From the NCBI GenBank assembly GCA_009781125.1, contig WQYS01000040.1:1-11969 (forward strand): DNA of 11,969 nt, read 5' to 3'. Below the pieces are notes generated by a model. It saw only the letters and a list, made by a program, of their open reading frames with translations. It searched no databases and was not told the origin of the DNA. The translations under genes were made by a program, and so were the position numbers. The stretch is from Acidobacteriaceae bacterium. GTDB lineage: Bacteria > Acidobacteriota > Terriglobia > Terriglobales > Acidobacteriaceae. Shown in pieces: positions 1-9,070 of the stretch (positions are counted from its first letter, which is position 1; the number at the start of each line of letters is the position of its first letter).

Positions 1-1304
<1,304 letters not shown>

Positions 1305-1355
1305 TGTTCCAATTCGGTGGACGCCAATATGAGTGCCGCAAGCGTGTTCCATACC

Positions 1356-1376
1356 GCTCACGGCGAAGCCGTGGGT
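1356..1376 (+). terminator. Hairpin after ABC-F gene, possible terminator
   Basis: CACGGC (1359-1364) and GCCGTG (1368-1373) form a perfect 6-bp stem around a GAA loop; C1357-G1375 plus G-U wobbles at both sides extend it to 9 bp. It lies 52 bp past the ABC-F stop. There is no T-run, so it is at best a weak intrinsic terminator or an mRNA 3' end stabiliser. Confidence 0.3.
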
Positions 1377-1427
1377 CAAATGTCGATAGATAAACCGAGG
1401 GAATGCGCGTGCTGGCGAATATCCCAC

Positions 1428-1454
1428 ACATGACGCGATAAAGCTGTGTCATGT
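1428..1454. repeat. Inverted repeat ACATGAC-N13-GTCATGT
   Basis: Perfect 7-bp arms at 1428-1434 and 1448-1454 are separated by 13 bp. The repeat sits just upstream of the promoter-like elements of the radical SAM gene, so it could be an operator. Chance occurrence is not excluded. Confidence 0.35.
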
Positions 1455-1455
1455 A

Positions 1456-1486
1456 TGGACACCGGGATTTACGCAGCGGATAAAAT
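1456..1486 (+). promoter_or_regulatory. Candidate sigma-70 promoter of radical SAM gene
   Basis: TGGACA (1456-1461, 5 of 6 to the -35 consensus) and TAAAAT (1481-1486, 5 of 6 to the -10 consensus) are 19 bp apart, which is longer than ideal. Initiation would fall near 1492-1494, almost on the ATG at 1496. That fits the absence of a Shine-Dalgarno sequence and suggests a leaderless or near-leaderless mRNA. Confidence 0.3.
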
Positions 1487-1495
1487 ATCGTAAGT

Positions 1496-2557
1496 ATGTC
1501 TTCATCGATCGCCACACCTGATCCCGTGCCAGTGAAACGCCCCATGTCCGCGCGCCGGAGGTGGCGGGCCATCACGCGCATAACCCGCGAACTTCTCTCC
1601 ATCGGGAAGGCCCTGGCCGCGACCGGTCATCCGTACATGGCGCAGATCGTGCCCATGCGGCGCTGCAACCTGGCCTGCGCCTACTGTAATGAGTACGATG
1701 CTGTCTCCGACCCGGTGCCGGTGCGCGAGATGCTGCGCCGCGTCGATCATCTTGGCCGGCTGGGGACCTCGATCATCACCATCTCGGGCGGCGAGCCGCT
1801 GCTGCATCCGGACCTCGACGAGATCGTCCGGCGCATCCGCCAGACCGGCGCGATTGCAGGCGTAATTACCAACGGCTACCTGCTGATGCCCGAGCGCATC
1901 GAGCGGCTCAACCGGGCCGGACTCGACCACATGCAGATCTCCATCGACAACATCACGCCGGACGAGGTGTCGAAGAAGAGCCTCAAGGTGCTCGATAAGA
2001 AGCTGCAGATGCTGGCCGAACACGCTGATTTTCATGTCAATATCAACTCGGTTGTCGGTGGCGGCATTCAGAATCCGACTGATGCGATGGTGATCTCGAA
2101 GCGGGCGCTGGAGCTTGGCTTCAGCTCGACCATCGGCATCATTCACGACGGCACCGGCCAGCTCAAGCCGCTGGGTGCGGCCGAACGCGCGGTCTGGGAC
2201 CAGGTTCGCCAGCTCGAACGCCGCAGCTATACGCGCTTCAACCACTTTCAGGAGGCCATCGCCAACGGCCAGACGAACGTCTGGCGCTGCCGCGCCGGAG
2301 CGCGCTACCTCTACATCTGCGAGTACGGGCTGGTGCATTATTGCAGTCAGCAGCGCGGGTATCCTGCGATTCCGCTGGAGAAATACATGAAGGCGGACGT
2401 CAAGCGCGAGTTTCTTACGGAGAAGACCTGCTCGCCGAGCTGCACCATCTCCTGCGTCCACCAGGTCAGCTACATCGACCACTGGCGCGCTCCGCAGAGA
2501 TCGACGGTGACGCCGAGCGATCCCCGGCCCGGCTCTGACCTGGTTCAGATCCGCTGA
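1496..2557 (+). CDS. Radical SAM protein with SPASM-like C-terminus
   Basis: A 353-residue radical SAM enzyme, probably cytoplasmic. The [4Fe-4S]/SAM motif is CNLACAYC (C57, C61, C64), followed by the GGEP SAM-binding motif at 98-101 in ITISGGEPLLHP and a conserved VITNGYLL strand (123-130). The C-terminus carries a second cysteine set: C265, C275, C283 in a C-x9-C-x2-G-x4-C arrangement, then C312, C316 and C320. This resembles a SPASM/twitch auxiliary cluster domain, seen in peptide-modifying maturases and some small-molecule radical SAM enzymes. No precursor peptide gene is visible nearby, and the substrate is unknown. The start at 1496 lacks a Shine-Dalgarno sequence; M17 (nt 1544) is an alternative, and the basic stretch of residues 18-40 looks like the real fold start. 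The gene converges on the next one with only 6 bp between stops. Family is sure; the specific reaction is not known. Confidence 0.9.
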   Translation: MSSSIATPDPVPVKRPMSARRRWRAITRITRELLSIGKALAATGHPYMAQIVPMRRCNLACAYCNEYDAVSDPVPVREMLRRVDHLGRLGTSIITISGGEPLLHPDLDEIVRRIRQTGAIAGVITNGYLLMPERIERLNRAGLDHMQISIDNITPDEVSKKSLKVLDKKLQMLAEHADFHVNINSVVGGGIQNPTDAMVISKRALELGFSSTIGIIHDGTGQLKPLGAAERAVWDQVRQLERRSYTRFNHFQEAIANGQTNVWRCRAGARYLYICEYGLVHYCSQQRGYPAIPLEKYMKADVKREFLTEKTCSPSCTISCVHQVSYIDHWRAPQRSTVTPSDPRPGSDLVQIR

Positions 2558-2563
2558 TCCGGC

Positions 2564-3172
2564 TTACTGCTGCTGGCCGTCGCCGTCATCGACGGTGATG
2601 CTTTCAGGCAGGTCCAGCGCAATGACGTTGAACTCAGTCCCTGACGGCTGCGGGTTGACGGCCACGATATGCTGATGCTGCCTGGAACCCGCCTTCAGCT
2701 CAGTCTTCCCGGAGACGTCGTCAACTACGTTCACAGTGGTTTTCGCGTGGCCGCAGGTTAGGCCCTCGTCTGTGATGGCGGGCGTTCCTACGGGCTGGCT
2801 GTTGCTGCACTGAATCACCACGCCATACCGCTTCAGGGCGTCCTTATAAAACTGCTGCACCTTGTCGGGAGCGTCGGGCGTGCGATAGCTGGCGGCCTTT
2901 ACACGGAGCTGGAACCTTCCGAAGCTCAGATTCACATCGGCGGAGCCGTTGTCCTTATCATGCTTGGTGACCATCTCCGCTCCGGGATAGACAGGCAATC
3001 CGAGTCCCTGTTCCACGCTTGCCTGATCGGTCTTAACCTGCATGCCGCCGAAGAGAGTCGCAATTTTTACATTCTCGCCGCCCTTTTGCTCGCTGGTTTC
3101 GATCCTGCATCCAGCCGGCAAAGATGCGAGCACTGCTACTGCTGCCAGAATGAACCGCTGATGGTTTCGCAC
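2564..3172 (-). CDS. Small predicted lipoprotein, function unknown
   Basis: A 202-residue exported protein read from GTG at 3172. This start is chosen because GGAGG lies 6 nt upstream and it gives a clean signal peptide: basic MRNHQR, a hydrophobic stretch, then LPAGC with Cys22. A longer ATG frame from 3262 would add 30 residues ahead of the signal. The lipobox is imperfect, with Pro at -3 where Leu is usual, so lipidation is likely but not assured. The mature part has an LPVYPGA motif (59-65), a DNGSADVNLSFG strand, an FYKDALKRYG helix (about 108-117) and two cysteines (C122, C140) that could form a disulfide. It ends in an acidic, Gln-rich DDGDGQQQ. I recognise the LPVYPGA pattern from acidobacterial hypothetical proteins but know no function. 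Its stop faces the radical SAM stop. Confidence 0.82.
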   Translation of the reverse strand: MRNHQRFILAAVAVLASLPAGCRIETSEQKGGENVKIATLFGGMQVKTDQASVEQGLGLPVYPGAEMVTKHDKDNGSADVNLSFGRFQLRVKAASYRTPDAPDKVQQFYKDALKRYGVVIQCSNSQPVGTPAITDEGLTCGHAKTTVNVVDDVSGKTELKAGSRQHQHIVAVNPQPSGTEFNVIALDLPESITVDDGDGQQQ

Positions 3173-3178
3173 AAAATG

Positions 3179-3183
3179 CCTCC
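3179..3183 (-). promoter_or_regulatory. Shine-Dalgarno fixing the lipoprotein start
   Basis: Minus-strand GGAGG lies 6 nt before GTG at 3172-3170. No comparable site precedes the in-frame ATG at 3262, and translation from the GTG yields a proper signal peptide, so this site decides the start. Confidence 0.85.
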
Positions 3184-3306
3184 ACGAAAAACAATACGCC
3201 AATTTGACGGCGCAGGTTCCATCGCTGCCGCTGAAAGAGATTGCCAGGTTCTGAAATTGCATCCATCATGGTTCCGCAGCGGGCAATTCTGGCGGCGATT
3301 GCCGTG

Positions 3307-3334
3307 TTTACATGCATTCGCTCTGACCTATACT
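3307..3334 (+). promoter_or_regulatory. Sigma-70-type promoter of merR-like/murJ-like unit
   Basis: TTTACA (3307-3312) and TATACT (3329-3334), each 5 of 6 to consensus, are spaced 16 bp apart. Initiation is expected near 3341, giving a leader of about 33 nt before the ATG at 3374. It lies in the 201-bp divergent region shared with the lipoprotein gene. I saw no clear minus-strand promoter. Confidence 0.6.
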
Positions 3335-3373
3335 TATCGATGAGCAGGATTCCGGCTGTTCTGGAACCTAGTT

Positions 3374-3829
3374 ATGGCGCTGCACCAGCCAATACGAGAC
3401 GGCCACGCCTCCGGAATCGAGATTCCGGACAAACTTTATTTCCGCATCGGCGAGGTGGCGCGCCTGTGCGATGTTCCCACCTACGTGCTGCGCTTCTGGG
3501 AGAGTGAGTTTCCGCAGCTCAGGCCGAACAAGGGCGGCACGGGGCAGCGGCTCTACCGGCGGCGCGACGTAGAGATGGCGCTCCACATCAAGGCGCTTCT
3601 TTACGACGAAGGCTACACGATCCCCGGCGCGCGGCTGGCGCTTAAGTCGGAACAGAAGCAGAAGGACGACGCCGCTGAGATTTCTGAGACTTCGTTAGCT
3701 GCGTCCGGTGCTGAGGCTGTTGCCGCCACTCCGGAGGACCACTCCGGTCAGCTTCGCCGATTGCAGCAGGATCTTCGCGAGCTTCTGGAGGTTCTGGCGA
3801 AGTCTCCAGCCGATGGAGCGAAGTCCTGA
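3374..3829 (+). CDS. MerR-family DNA-binding protein without effector domain
   Basis: A 151-residue regulator of the MerR superfamily. The winged helix-turn-helix spans about residues 22-90: [20 protein letters not shown] (helix-turn-helix), then FPQLRP and the [18 protein letters not shown] segment (wing and helices) typical of MerR. There is no metal-binding cysteine set or ligand domain. Residues 95-125 are low-complexity (Ala/Glu/Ser), and 125-143 form a short amphipathic helix that could dimerise as a coiled coil. The DNA target is not identifiable. MerR proteins usually bend DNA at promoters with long spacers; the spacer of its own promoter is 16 bp, so classical MerR-type autoactivation is not suggested. 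The Shine-Dalgarno sequence is weak (GGAA, 8 nt upstream of ATG). The murJ-like gene starts 36 bp downstream, with no terminator between them, so the two are probably co-transcribed. Confidence 0.9.
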   Translation: MALHQPIRDGHASGIEIPDKLYFRIGEVARLCDVPTYVLRFWESEFPQLRPNKGGTGQRLYRRRDVEMALHIKALLYDEGYTIPGARLALKSEQKQKDDAAEISETSLAASGAEAVAATPEDHSGQLRRLQQDLRELLEVLAKSPADGAKS

Positions 3830-3865
3830 AACCCGGCGAGCAATATATCCTGAAATCCTGGCTAA

Positions 3866-5500
3866 GTGAACGACGAATCCAATCCGTTAAGTGAATCTGT
3901 AGAGGTTCGGCTTCAGACTGGGACTCCGCCAGTCAGTGAACGAGCTTCCCGGCGCAGCCTGCTATCACTGCTTCGTCCATCAGCCGAGCACACGGTGATG
4001 TCGGCGGCTCTGCTGCTGATGCTTTCGACCATTCTTTCCGGCGTTCTGGGACTTATCCGGCAGAAGTGTATCAATTCGATCTTCGGCGCCGGCCTGGAGA
4101 CGGATGCTTATAACGCGGCCTTCCAGCTTCCCGATCAGTTGGCTTACTTCCTTGTGGGAGGAGTCGCCTCGATCACGTTGATCACGATCCTCAACCGCTA
4201 TCGCGCGCGCGGAGACGAGGCGGGCGCCGATCGCGCTCTGTCGGCGGTGCTCAACGCCATGATCGCGGTGCTTGGCCTCGGCATCGTGCTGGCCGAGCCG
4301 CTGGCGTCCGTCTATACGCATATCTTCTTCCGGGGATTCCAACCCGCGCAGGCCGCTCTGAGCACATCTCTGACGCGCATCATGCTTCCGGCGCAGCTCT
4401 TCTTTCTGATCGGAGGAGTGGTCGGCTCGCGGCTGCTGGTGCGCAGGATTTTTCTTTATCAGGCGGTTCAGCCACTGATCTATAACCTGGGCATTATCTG
4501 CGGAGCAATCTTTCTGCACCGCCGCTTCGGAATCTACTCGCTCGCCATCGGCGTGCTGGCGGGAATCATGGTCAGCGCCGCGTTCACACTTTTTGGAGCG
4601 CTCCGCGACGGGTTCCATTACCAGCCGATTCTCAACCTTCGTCATCCGGCTTTTCTGGAGTGGCTGCGCCTGACGTTTCCGCTGATGATCGGCGTCTCGC
4701 TGGTGGCCGCCGACAAGTGGATTCTCTCCTACTTTGCCTCGAACGATACGGGTGCGATCTCGCGGCTGATGGTGGCAAAGACGCTCTTCAACGCTCCGAT
4801 GAGTCTTCTGGGCCAGGCTGCCGGAGCCGCTTCGCTTCCATTTTTTGCCGCTCTGTACAGCCAGCGCCGGTTTGGCGATTTTGCCTCTGCGGTCAACAGC
4901 GCCGTCTCGCGCGTGCTGGGAGCGGCGTTGCTGATGGGCGCATGGATGATCGCGCTGGCTTCGCCGATTGTCGATCTGTTTCGCGGCGGCTCGTTCACGC
5001 CCGCCGATGCGCACGCTACGGTGGTGTACTTCACCGTCTTCACGCTTTCGATAGCCTTCTGGTCCTCGCAGGGCATCTATGCGCGGTCGTTTTACGCCGC
5101 AGGCAACACGGTAACTCCGGCGATTGTGGGATGGACGGTGACGCTGATCTCGCTTCCCGTCTACAGCCTGCTGTTTCACGCGGCGGGAGTCACGGGGCTT
5201 ACGTGGGCCTCGAACATAGGGATGCTCGTGCAGACGCTGGCGCTGGCGGTTCTGCTGAACCGCAGCGGGATGGTCCGTTTCTCAGGCCTTGACGCAGGCG
5301 AGCTCGGACGCGCGTTGCTGGCTGCATGCGTAAGTCTGGCGGGAGCCTACGCGACGATGCGCACGCTTCACCTTCCTCGCACTCATACCCATGATGCGGT
5401 TCTTATTGTTGCAGGAACAGCGGTTTGGGCTTTGCTGAGCGTGGCAGTGCTATGGCTTACAAGATCATCGTGGTTGCGCCAGATGCGGGCGAAGCTGTAG
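3866..5500 (+). CDS. MurJ/MviN-family flippase (MOP superfamily), divergent
   Basis: A 544-residue polytopic inner-membrane protein with about 14 hydrophobic segments, starting after a 45-residue polar N-terminus. MurJ proteins flip lipid II to the periplasm for peptidoglycan synthesis; relatives move other polyprenyl-linked oligosaccharides. The family signature is clear: LGLIRQ...IFGAGLETDAYNAAFQLPDQL (61-92), then a second half with SRLMVAKTLFNAPMSLLG (299-316). Aligned by eye with E. coli MurJ, R24 and D39 are kept (R65, D80), but R18 is Gly59, R52 is Ala93, R270 is Thr306 and E273 is Asn309. The family call is firm. Lipid II as substrate is doubtful, and an exopolysaccharide or other lipid-linked substrate is possible. 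It starts at GTG with no good Shine-Dalgarno sequence, so translational coupling to the upstream regulator gene is plausible. Confidence 0.88.
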   Translation: MNDESNPLSESVEVRLQTGTPPVSERASRRSLLSLLRPSAEHTVMSAALLLMLSTILSGVLGLIRQKCINSIFGAGLETDAYNAAFQLPDQLAYFLVGGVASITLITILNRYRARGDEAGADRALSAVLNAMIAVLGLGIVLAEPLASVYTHIFFRGFQPAQAALSTSLTRIMLPAQLFFLIGGVVGSRLLVRRIFLYQAVQPLIYNLGIICGAIFLHRRFGIYSLAIGVLAGIMVSAAFTLFGALRDGFHYQPILNLRHPAFLEWLRLTFPLMIGVSLVAADKWILSYFASNDTGAISRLMVAKTLFNAPMSLLGQAAGAASLPFFAALYSQRRFGDFASAVNSAVSRVLGAALLMGAWMIALASPIVDLFRGGSFTPADAHATVVYFTVFTLSIAFWSSQGIYARSFYAAGNTVTPAIVGWTVTLISLPVYSLLFHAAGVTGLTWASNIGMLVQTLALAVLLNRSGMVRFSGLDAGELGRALLAACVSLAGAYATMRTLHLPRTHTHDAVLIVAGTAVWALLSVAVLWLTRSSWLRQMRAKL

Positions 5501-5585
5501 CTTGACTAAACCTTTTTCCGCGATTTACGCTTAGTTCGCCTTTTAAGTTTGATCGGTTCGTCATCTGTGCCCGCGCACAAAAAAT

Positions 5586-5590
5586 GGAGG
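5586..5590 (+). promoter_or_regulatory. Shine-Dalgarno fixing the start at 5600
   Basis: GGAGG lies 9 nt before ATG at 5600. It favours this start over the in-frame TTG at 5549, which has no ribosome site and would place 17 polar residues ahead of the signal peptide. Confidence 0.8.
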
Positions 5591-5599
5591 ATCAAACCA

Positions 5600-6226
5600 A
5601 TGACGGCTCATCGGAAAACCCACCATCTGTTTCTGCCCCTTCTGACCGCAGGCATTCTTCTGAGCTTGACGGTTTTATCTTTCGCTCAGGCGACATCCAC
5701 CACAACCAAAACGCCAAGAACGACAACAGGCGCTCTCACCATCGACACCGCCCAGGTGGTTTACACCTCGGGCGACGATGCGGTGCTGAAGATGCCGGAC
5801 GGCTCTCTTCAACTCTTCGAGTTGCAGCCGGGGACGTCGTTGACCATCGACGGAAGACCGGCGACCGCGGCTGATCTTTCTCCTGGCATGACACTCTCGC
5901 ACTTGCAGTTGCATAGCCGCACGCAGTCGGACGTGACTACGGTGAAGCAAATCGATGGCATCGTCATGGGCAAGAGCGGAAGAATCCTGAATCTGCGGCT
6001 GGACGACGGCACCTCGAAGTTCTTCAGCGTCCCGCACGATGCAACCTTCGAGGTCGACGGAAGGAGGACAACCTTCGACAACGTGACCCGCGGAATGAGG
6101 GTTTCCGTCACTGCGGTTACGACCGGAGGACACACCCTGTCGGCCAGCCGGGGAGCCATGGTAGCGCGAACGCCGCCGCAGTCCGGAACGCTCGTGGTTG
6201 AAAGCCCCGGGCCAACCGGAAGATAG
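5600..6226 (+). CDS. Secreted two-repeat protein, function unknown
   Basis: A 208-residue exported protein. The signal peptide has a basic start (HRKTHH), a hydrophobic core (10-28) and an AQA site with predicted cleavage after A31. A Thr-rich linker (32-43) follows. The mature part holds two copies of one module of about 50 residues: 53-98 (VVYTSGDDAVLKMPDGS...LTIDGRPATAADLSPGM) and 121-166 (IVMGKSGRILNLRLDDGTS...FEVDGRRTTFDNVTRGM). The shared pattern is a beta-strand pair with P/D-DG, then a xxxDGR turn and a final xxGM. This suggests a small beta-barrel or OB-like periplasmic fold, similar in style to DUF5666-type modules; I cannot name the family with certainty. A disordered Gly/Pro tail ends the protein. 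The ATPase gene starts 54 bp downstream on the same strand, with no strong terminator between, so the two may be co-transcribed. Confidence 0.8.
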   Translation: MTAHRKTHHLFLPLLTAGILLSLTVLSFAQATSTTTKTPRTTTGALTIDTAQVVYTSGDDAVLKMPDGSLQLFELQPGTSLTIDGRPATAADLSPGMTLSHLQLHSRTQSDVTTVKQIDGIVMGKSGRILNLRLDDGTSKFFSVPHDATFEVDGRRTTFDNVTRGMRVSVTAVTTGGHTLSASRGAMVARTPPQSGTLVVESPGPTGR

Positions 6227-6280
6227 ACGGTTTCATGCATAATAAAACCAGAGTTCTGCCGTTCTATCCCATGCCTGAGC

Positions 6281-9040
6281 GTGAGCGTGAGTACAACACT
6301 GAATACGAACGCGGTCAGCGGCGCAACGCCTTGGCATGCCATGTCTCCAGCCGAGGCCGTGGAGCGGCTTGCGACCGATCCTGAGCAGGGACTCAGCCAG
6401 CCGGAGGCAGCGGTCCGGCTCCAGAAACATGGGCCAAACCGCCTGCCCGAAGGCCGGAAGCGGGGTCCGCTGGCGCGGTTCTTCTCTCACTTCAACAACG
6501 TGCTGATGTACGTGCTGCTGGCCGCCGGGTTCGTCAAGCTGATGATGAACCTGTGGATCGACGCGGGCATCATCTTTTCAGTGGTTGTCGTTAACGCACT
6601 GCTCGGATTCATTCAGGAGGGCAAGGCCGAGAAGGCGCTGGACGCGATCCGCAACATGCTCACTGCCGAGGCGCGCGCGCTGCGCGGCGGCCAGGCGCGC
6701 ATGGTTCCAGCCGAGCAGGTGGTTCCCGGCGACATCGTGCTGCTGGAATCGGGCGACAAGATACCTGCCGATCTCCGCCTCATCAAAGCGAAGAACCTGC
6801 GCTGTGAGGAGGCCGCTCTCACCGGCGAATCCGTGCCCGCGGAAAAGAGTGCCGATGCGTCCGTGCCACTGAATGCAACCGTTGGCGATCGCGCAAACAT
6901 GGCGTTTTCGGGCACCATGGTCGTGTCTGGACGCGCAACCGGCATCGTCGTCGCCACGGGCAGCGAGACCGAGCTGGGGCGTATCAACCAGATGCTCGCC
7001 TCGGTCAGCGCGCTGGAAACTCCGCTGCTGCGCCAGATCAAGAGATTCGGTTACACCATCACGGCGGTCATCGGAGTCGTCGTCGCCTTTATCTTCGCCT
7101 ACGGCAAATGGGTGCAGGGCATGGACATGGTGCACCTCTTCCAGGCGGTCGTCAGCATCGCTGTCTCGGTGATTCCGGAAGGGCTGCCCACGCTGATTAC
7201 GATCACGCTGGCGATAGGAGTGCAGCGCATGGCCCAGCGCAACGCCATCATTCGCAGGTTGCCCGCGGTCGAGACGCTTGGCTCCGTCTCGCGCATCTGC
7301 TCCGACAAGACCGGCACGCTGACGCTGATGGAGATGATGGTGGTATCGGCGGTTGCAGCCGACGCAGCCTATCAGGTCACCGGCGATGGCTACGCGCCCA
7401 CCGGTGAGGTTACGAAAGATGGAGTGGCTGTAAATTCATCAGAATCCGTGCTCACGCTCATGGGGCGCGTGTGTCTGCTGTGCAATGACGCCGAACTGTT
7501 CCAGCAGGACGGCGTCTGGAAGGTGGAAGGCGATCCGACCGAAGGCGCACTTTATCCATTTGCAAATAAGCTCGGCATGGATCGGCAGACGGAGCGGTCT
7601 GCGTTTCCGCGTATCGACGCCATACCGTTTGAATCGGAGCACAGGTTCATGGCGACGCTTCACAGGTCTGCTGACAACAGGCAAGCGTTGTTAGTCAAGG
7701 GCGCCCCCGAGGTGATCCTCCAGCGATGCAGTTTGCAGCAGACTGCCGGGGGGCAGGCTCCGCTCGACCGCGAGCGCTTCACGCGGGAAGCCAACAGGCT
7801 CGCGGCTCAAGGCGAACGAGTGCTGGCACTGGCCTGGCTTGAGGAGCCGAAACTGCCAAGCGGCGGCCTTGGCCCTGCCGACCTTCCGGACGCTCTGGTT
7901 CTGCTGGGTCTGGTCGGATTGCTGGACCCGCCTCGCAAGGAGGCCATCGAGGCCGTCAAGGAGTGTCATGGCGGCGGCATTCGCGTCACCATGATTACGG
8001 GTGATCACAAGATCACGGCGGCGGCCATCGCCAGGATGCTCGACATCGGCGACGGAACGACTGCGGTCACTGGCGCCGAGATCGAGGAGATGGACACGGC
8101 CACGCTTCAGGAACGAGTCGCTGATGTGGATGTTTTTGCGCGCGCCAGTCCCGAGCACAAGCTCCGCCTGGTGAATGCGATTCAGGCCAACAAGCAGATC
8201 GTGGCGATGACGGGTGATGGCGTCAACGATGCGCCTGCGCTCAAGAAGGCCGACATCGGCGTGGCTATGGGCATCAAAGGCACCGAGGTGACCAAGGAAG
8301 CCGCCGGAATGATCCTGGCCGACGACAACTTCGCCTCCATCGCCGCTGCCGTGAAGGAAGGGCGTACGGTCTACAACAACATCGAGAAGGCGCTGCTCTT
8401 TATCCTTCCGACCAACGTCGCCGAGGCGTCGGTGATTGCGATTGCCATCTTTGTTGGCTTCACGCTGCCCATCACGGCCCCGCAGATTCTGTGGGTCAAC
8501 ATGGTCACGTCGGTGGCGCTGGCTCTGGTCATCTCGTTTGAGCCGCACGAGGCCAGCGTGATGCTGCGTCCTCCGCGAGCCGCGAACCGCGCCATCATGA
8601 CCCGCTTCGGCCTCTGGCGCATTCTGCTGATCGGCATGTTGCTGCTCGCTTACACGCTGGGCGCGTTCTTCTGGATGAAGTTGCAGGGAGCGTCCGACGC
8701 GCTCGCGCGGACCGTCGCCGTGAATGCCCTCGTAATGGGGCAGGCGTTCTACCTGCTGAATAGCCGTTACCTGCTCGACTCGTCGTTCTCGCTGAAGGCG
8801 CACATGGGCAACAGGTATCTGCCGCTTGGCATCGTCGGCACCGTTCTGCTGCAACTGCTGTTCACCTACACAAGCCCCTTCCAGACAATCTTCAACACGG
8901 AAGCGATTCCGCTCCATGTCTGGCCATGGCTGTTCGCCGGCGGCGCGGCGTTCTTTCTGGTGGTGGAGGCCGAGAAGTTCGTCATCCGCTCGTCGAGTTC
9001 GCTGCGAAAGATCGTCACGGCAGCGGAAGCTGGCACCTAG
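6281..9040 (+). CDS. P2-type cation-transporting ATPase
   Basis: A 919-residue P-type ATPase pumping a cation across the inner membrane. Visible in order: cation-ATPase N-domain (about 17-75), M1-M2 (72-110), actuator TGES (181-184), M4 with PEGLP (299-303), phosphorylation site DKTGTLT (D342), nucleotide domain with KGAPE (473-477), hinge TGDGVND (644-650), and six C-terminal membrane segments from about 703. It resembles PacL/SERCA-like P2 pumps. E300, N712, E715 and N740 match SERCA E309, N768, E771 and N796, but SERCA D800 is Ser744 (NMVTS instead of NLVTD), so Ca2+ specificity cannot be assumed; Na+, K+ or H+ are alternatives. GTG at 6281 is the chosen start. It sits in a hexanucleotide repeat, GAGCGT twice then GAGT (6277-6292), so GTG at 6287 is equally possible. 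No strong Shine-Dalgarno sequence is seen. The REP-like hairpins begin 23 bp after the stop. Confidence 0.93.
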   Translation: MSVSTTLNTNAVSGATPWHAMSPAEAVERLATDPEQGLSQPEAAVRLQKHGPNRLPEGRKRGPLARFFSHFNNVLMYVLLAAGFVKLMMNLWIDAGIIFSVVVVNALLGFIQEGKAEKALDAIRNMLTAEARALRGGQARMVPAEQVVPGDIVLLESGDKIPADLRLIKAKNLRCEEAALTGESVPAEKSADASVPLNATVGDRANMAFSGTMVVSGRATGIVVATGSETELGRINQMLASVSALETPLLRQIKRFGYTITAVIGVVVAFIFAYGKWVQGMDMVHLFQAVVSIAVSVIPEGLPTLITITLAIGVQRMAQRNAIIRRLPAVETLGSVSRICSDKTGTLTLMEMMVVSAVAADAAYQVTGDGYAPTGEVTKDGVAVNSSESVLTLMGRVCLLCNDAELFQQDGVWKVEGDPTEGALYPFANKLGMDRQTERSAFPRIDAIPFESEHRFMATLHRSADNRQALLVKGAPEVILQRCSLQQTAGGQAPLDRERFTREANRLAAQGERVLALAWLEEPKLPSGGLGPADLPDALVLLGLVGLLDPPRKEAIEAVKECHGGGIRVTMITGDHKITAAAIARMLDIGDGTTAVTGAEIEEMDTATLQERVADVDVFARASPEHKLRLVNAIQANKQIVAMTGDGVNDAPALKKADIGVAMGIKGTEVTKEAAGMILADDNFASIAAAVKEGRTVYNNIEKALLFILPTNVAEASVIAIAIFVGFTLPITAPQILWVNMVTSVALALVISFEPHEASVMLRPPRAANRAIMTRFGLWRILLIGMLLLAYTLGAFFWMKLQGASDALARTVAVNALVMGQAFYLLNSRYLLDSSFSLKAHMGNRYLPLGIVGTVLLQLLFTYTSPFQTIFNTEAIPLHVWPWLFAGGAAFFLVVEAEKFVIRSSSSLRKIVTAAEAGT

Positions 9041-9070
9041 ATTTTTGAACGATTACAAAGGTCCGGGTGC

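Noticed and set aside
3863..3895. Direct repeat TAAGTGAA at 3863-3870 and 3888-3895 around the murJ-like start
   Set aside because: The second GTG is out of frame and the repeat is short; most likely chance.
3980..5179. Long open frame antisense to the murJ-like gene
   Set aside because: Arg/His/Gln-rich composition with no domain; a typical mirror of a GC-rich membrane-protein gene. The same applies to antisense frames at 1502-2482, 7691-8917 and 9736-10377.
5491..5519. Possible terminator after the murJ-like gene (AAGC/GCTT then TTTTT)
   Set aside because: The stem is only 4 bp, overlaps the stop codon and is 12 nt away from the T-run.
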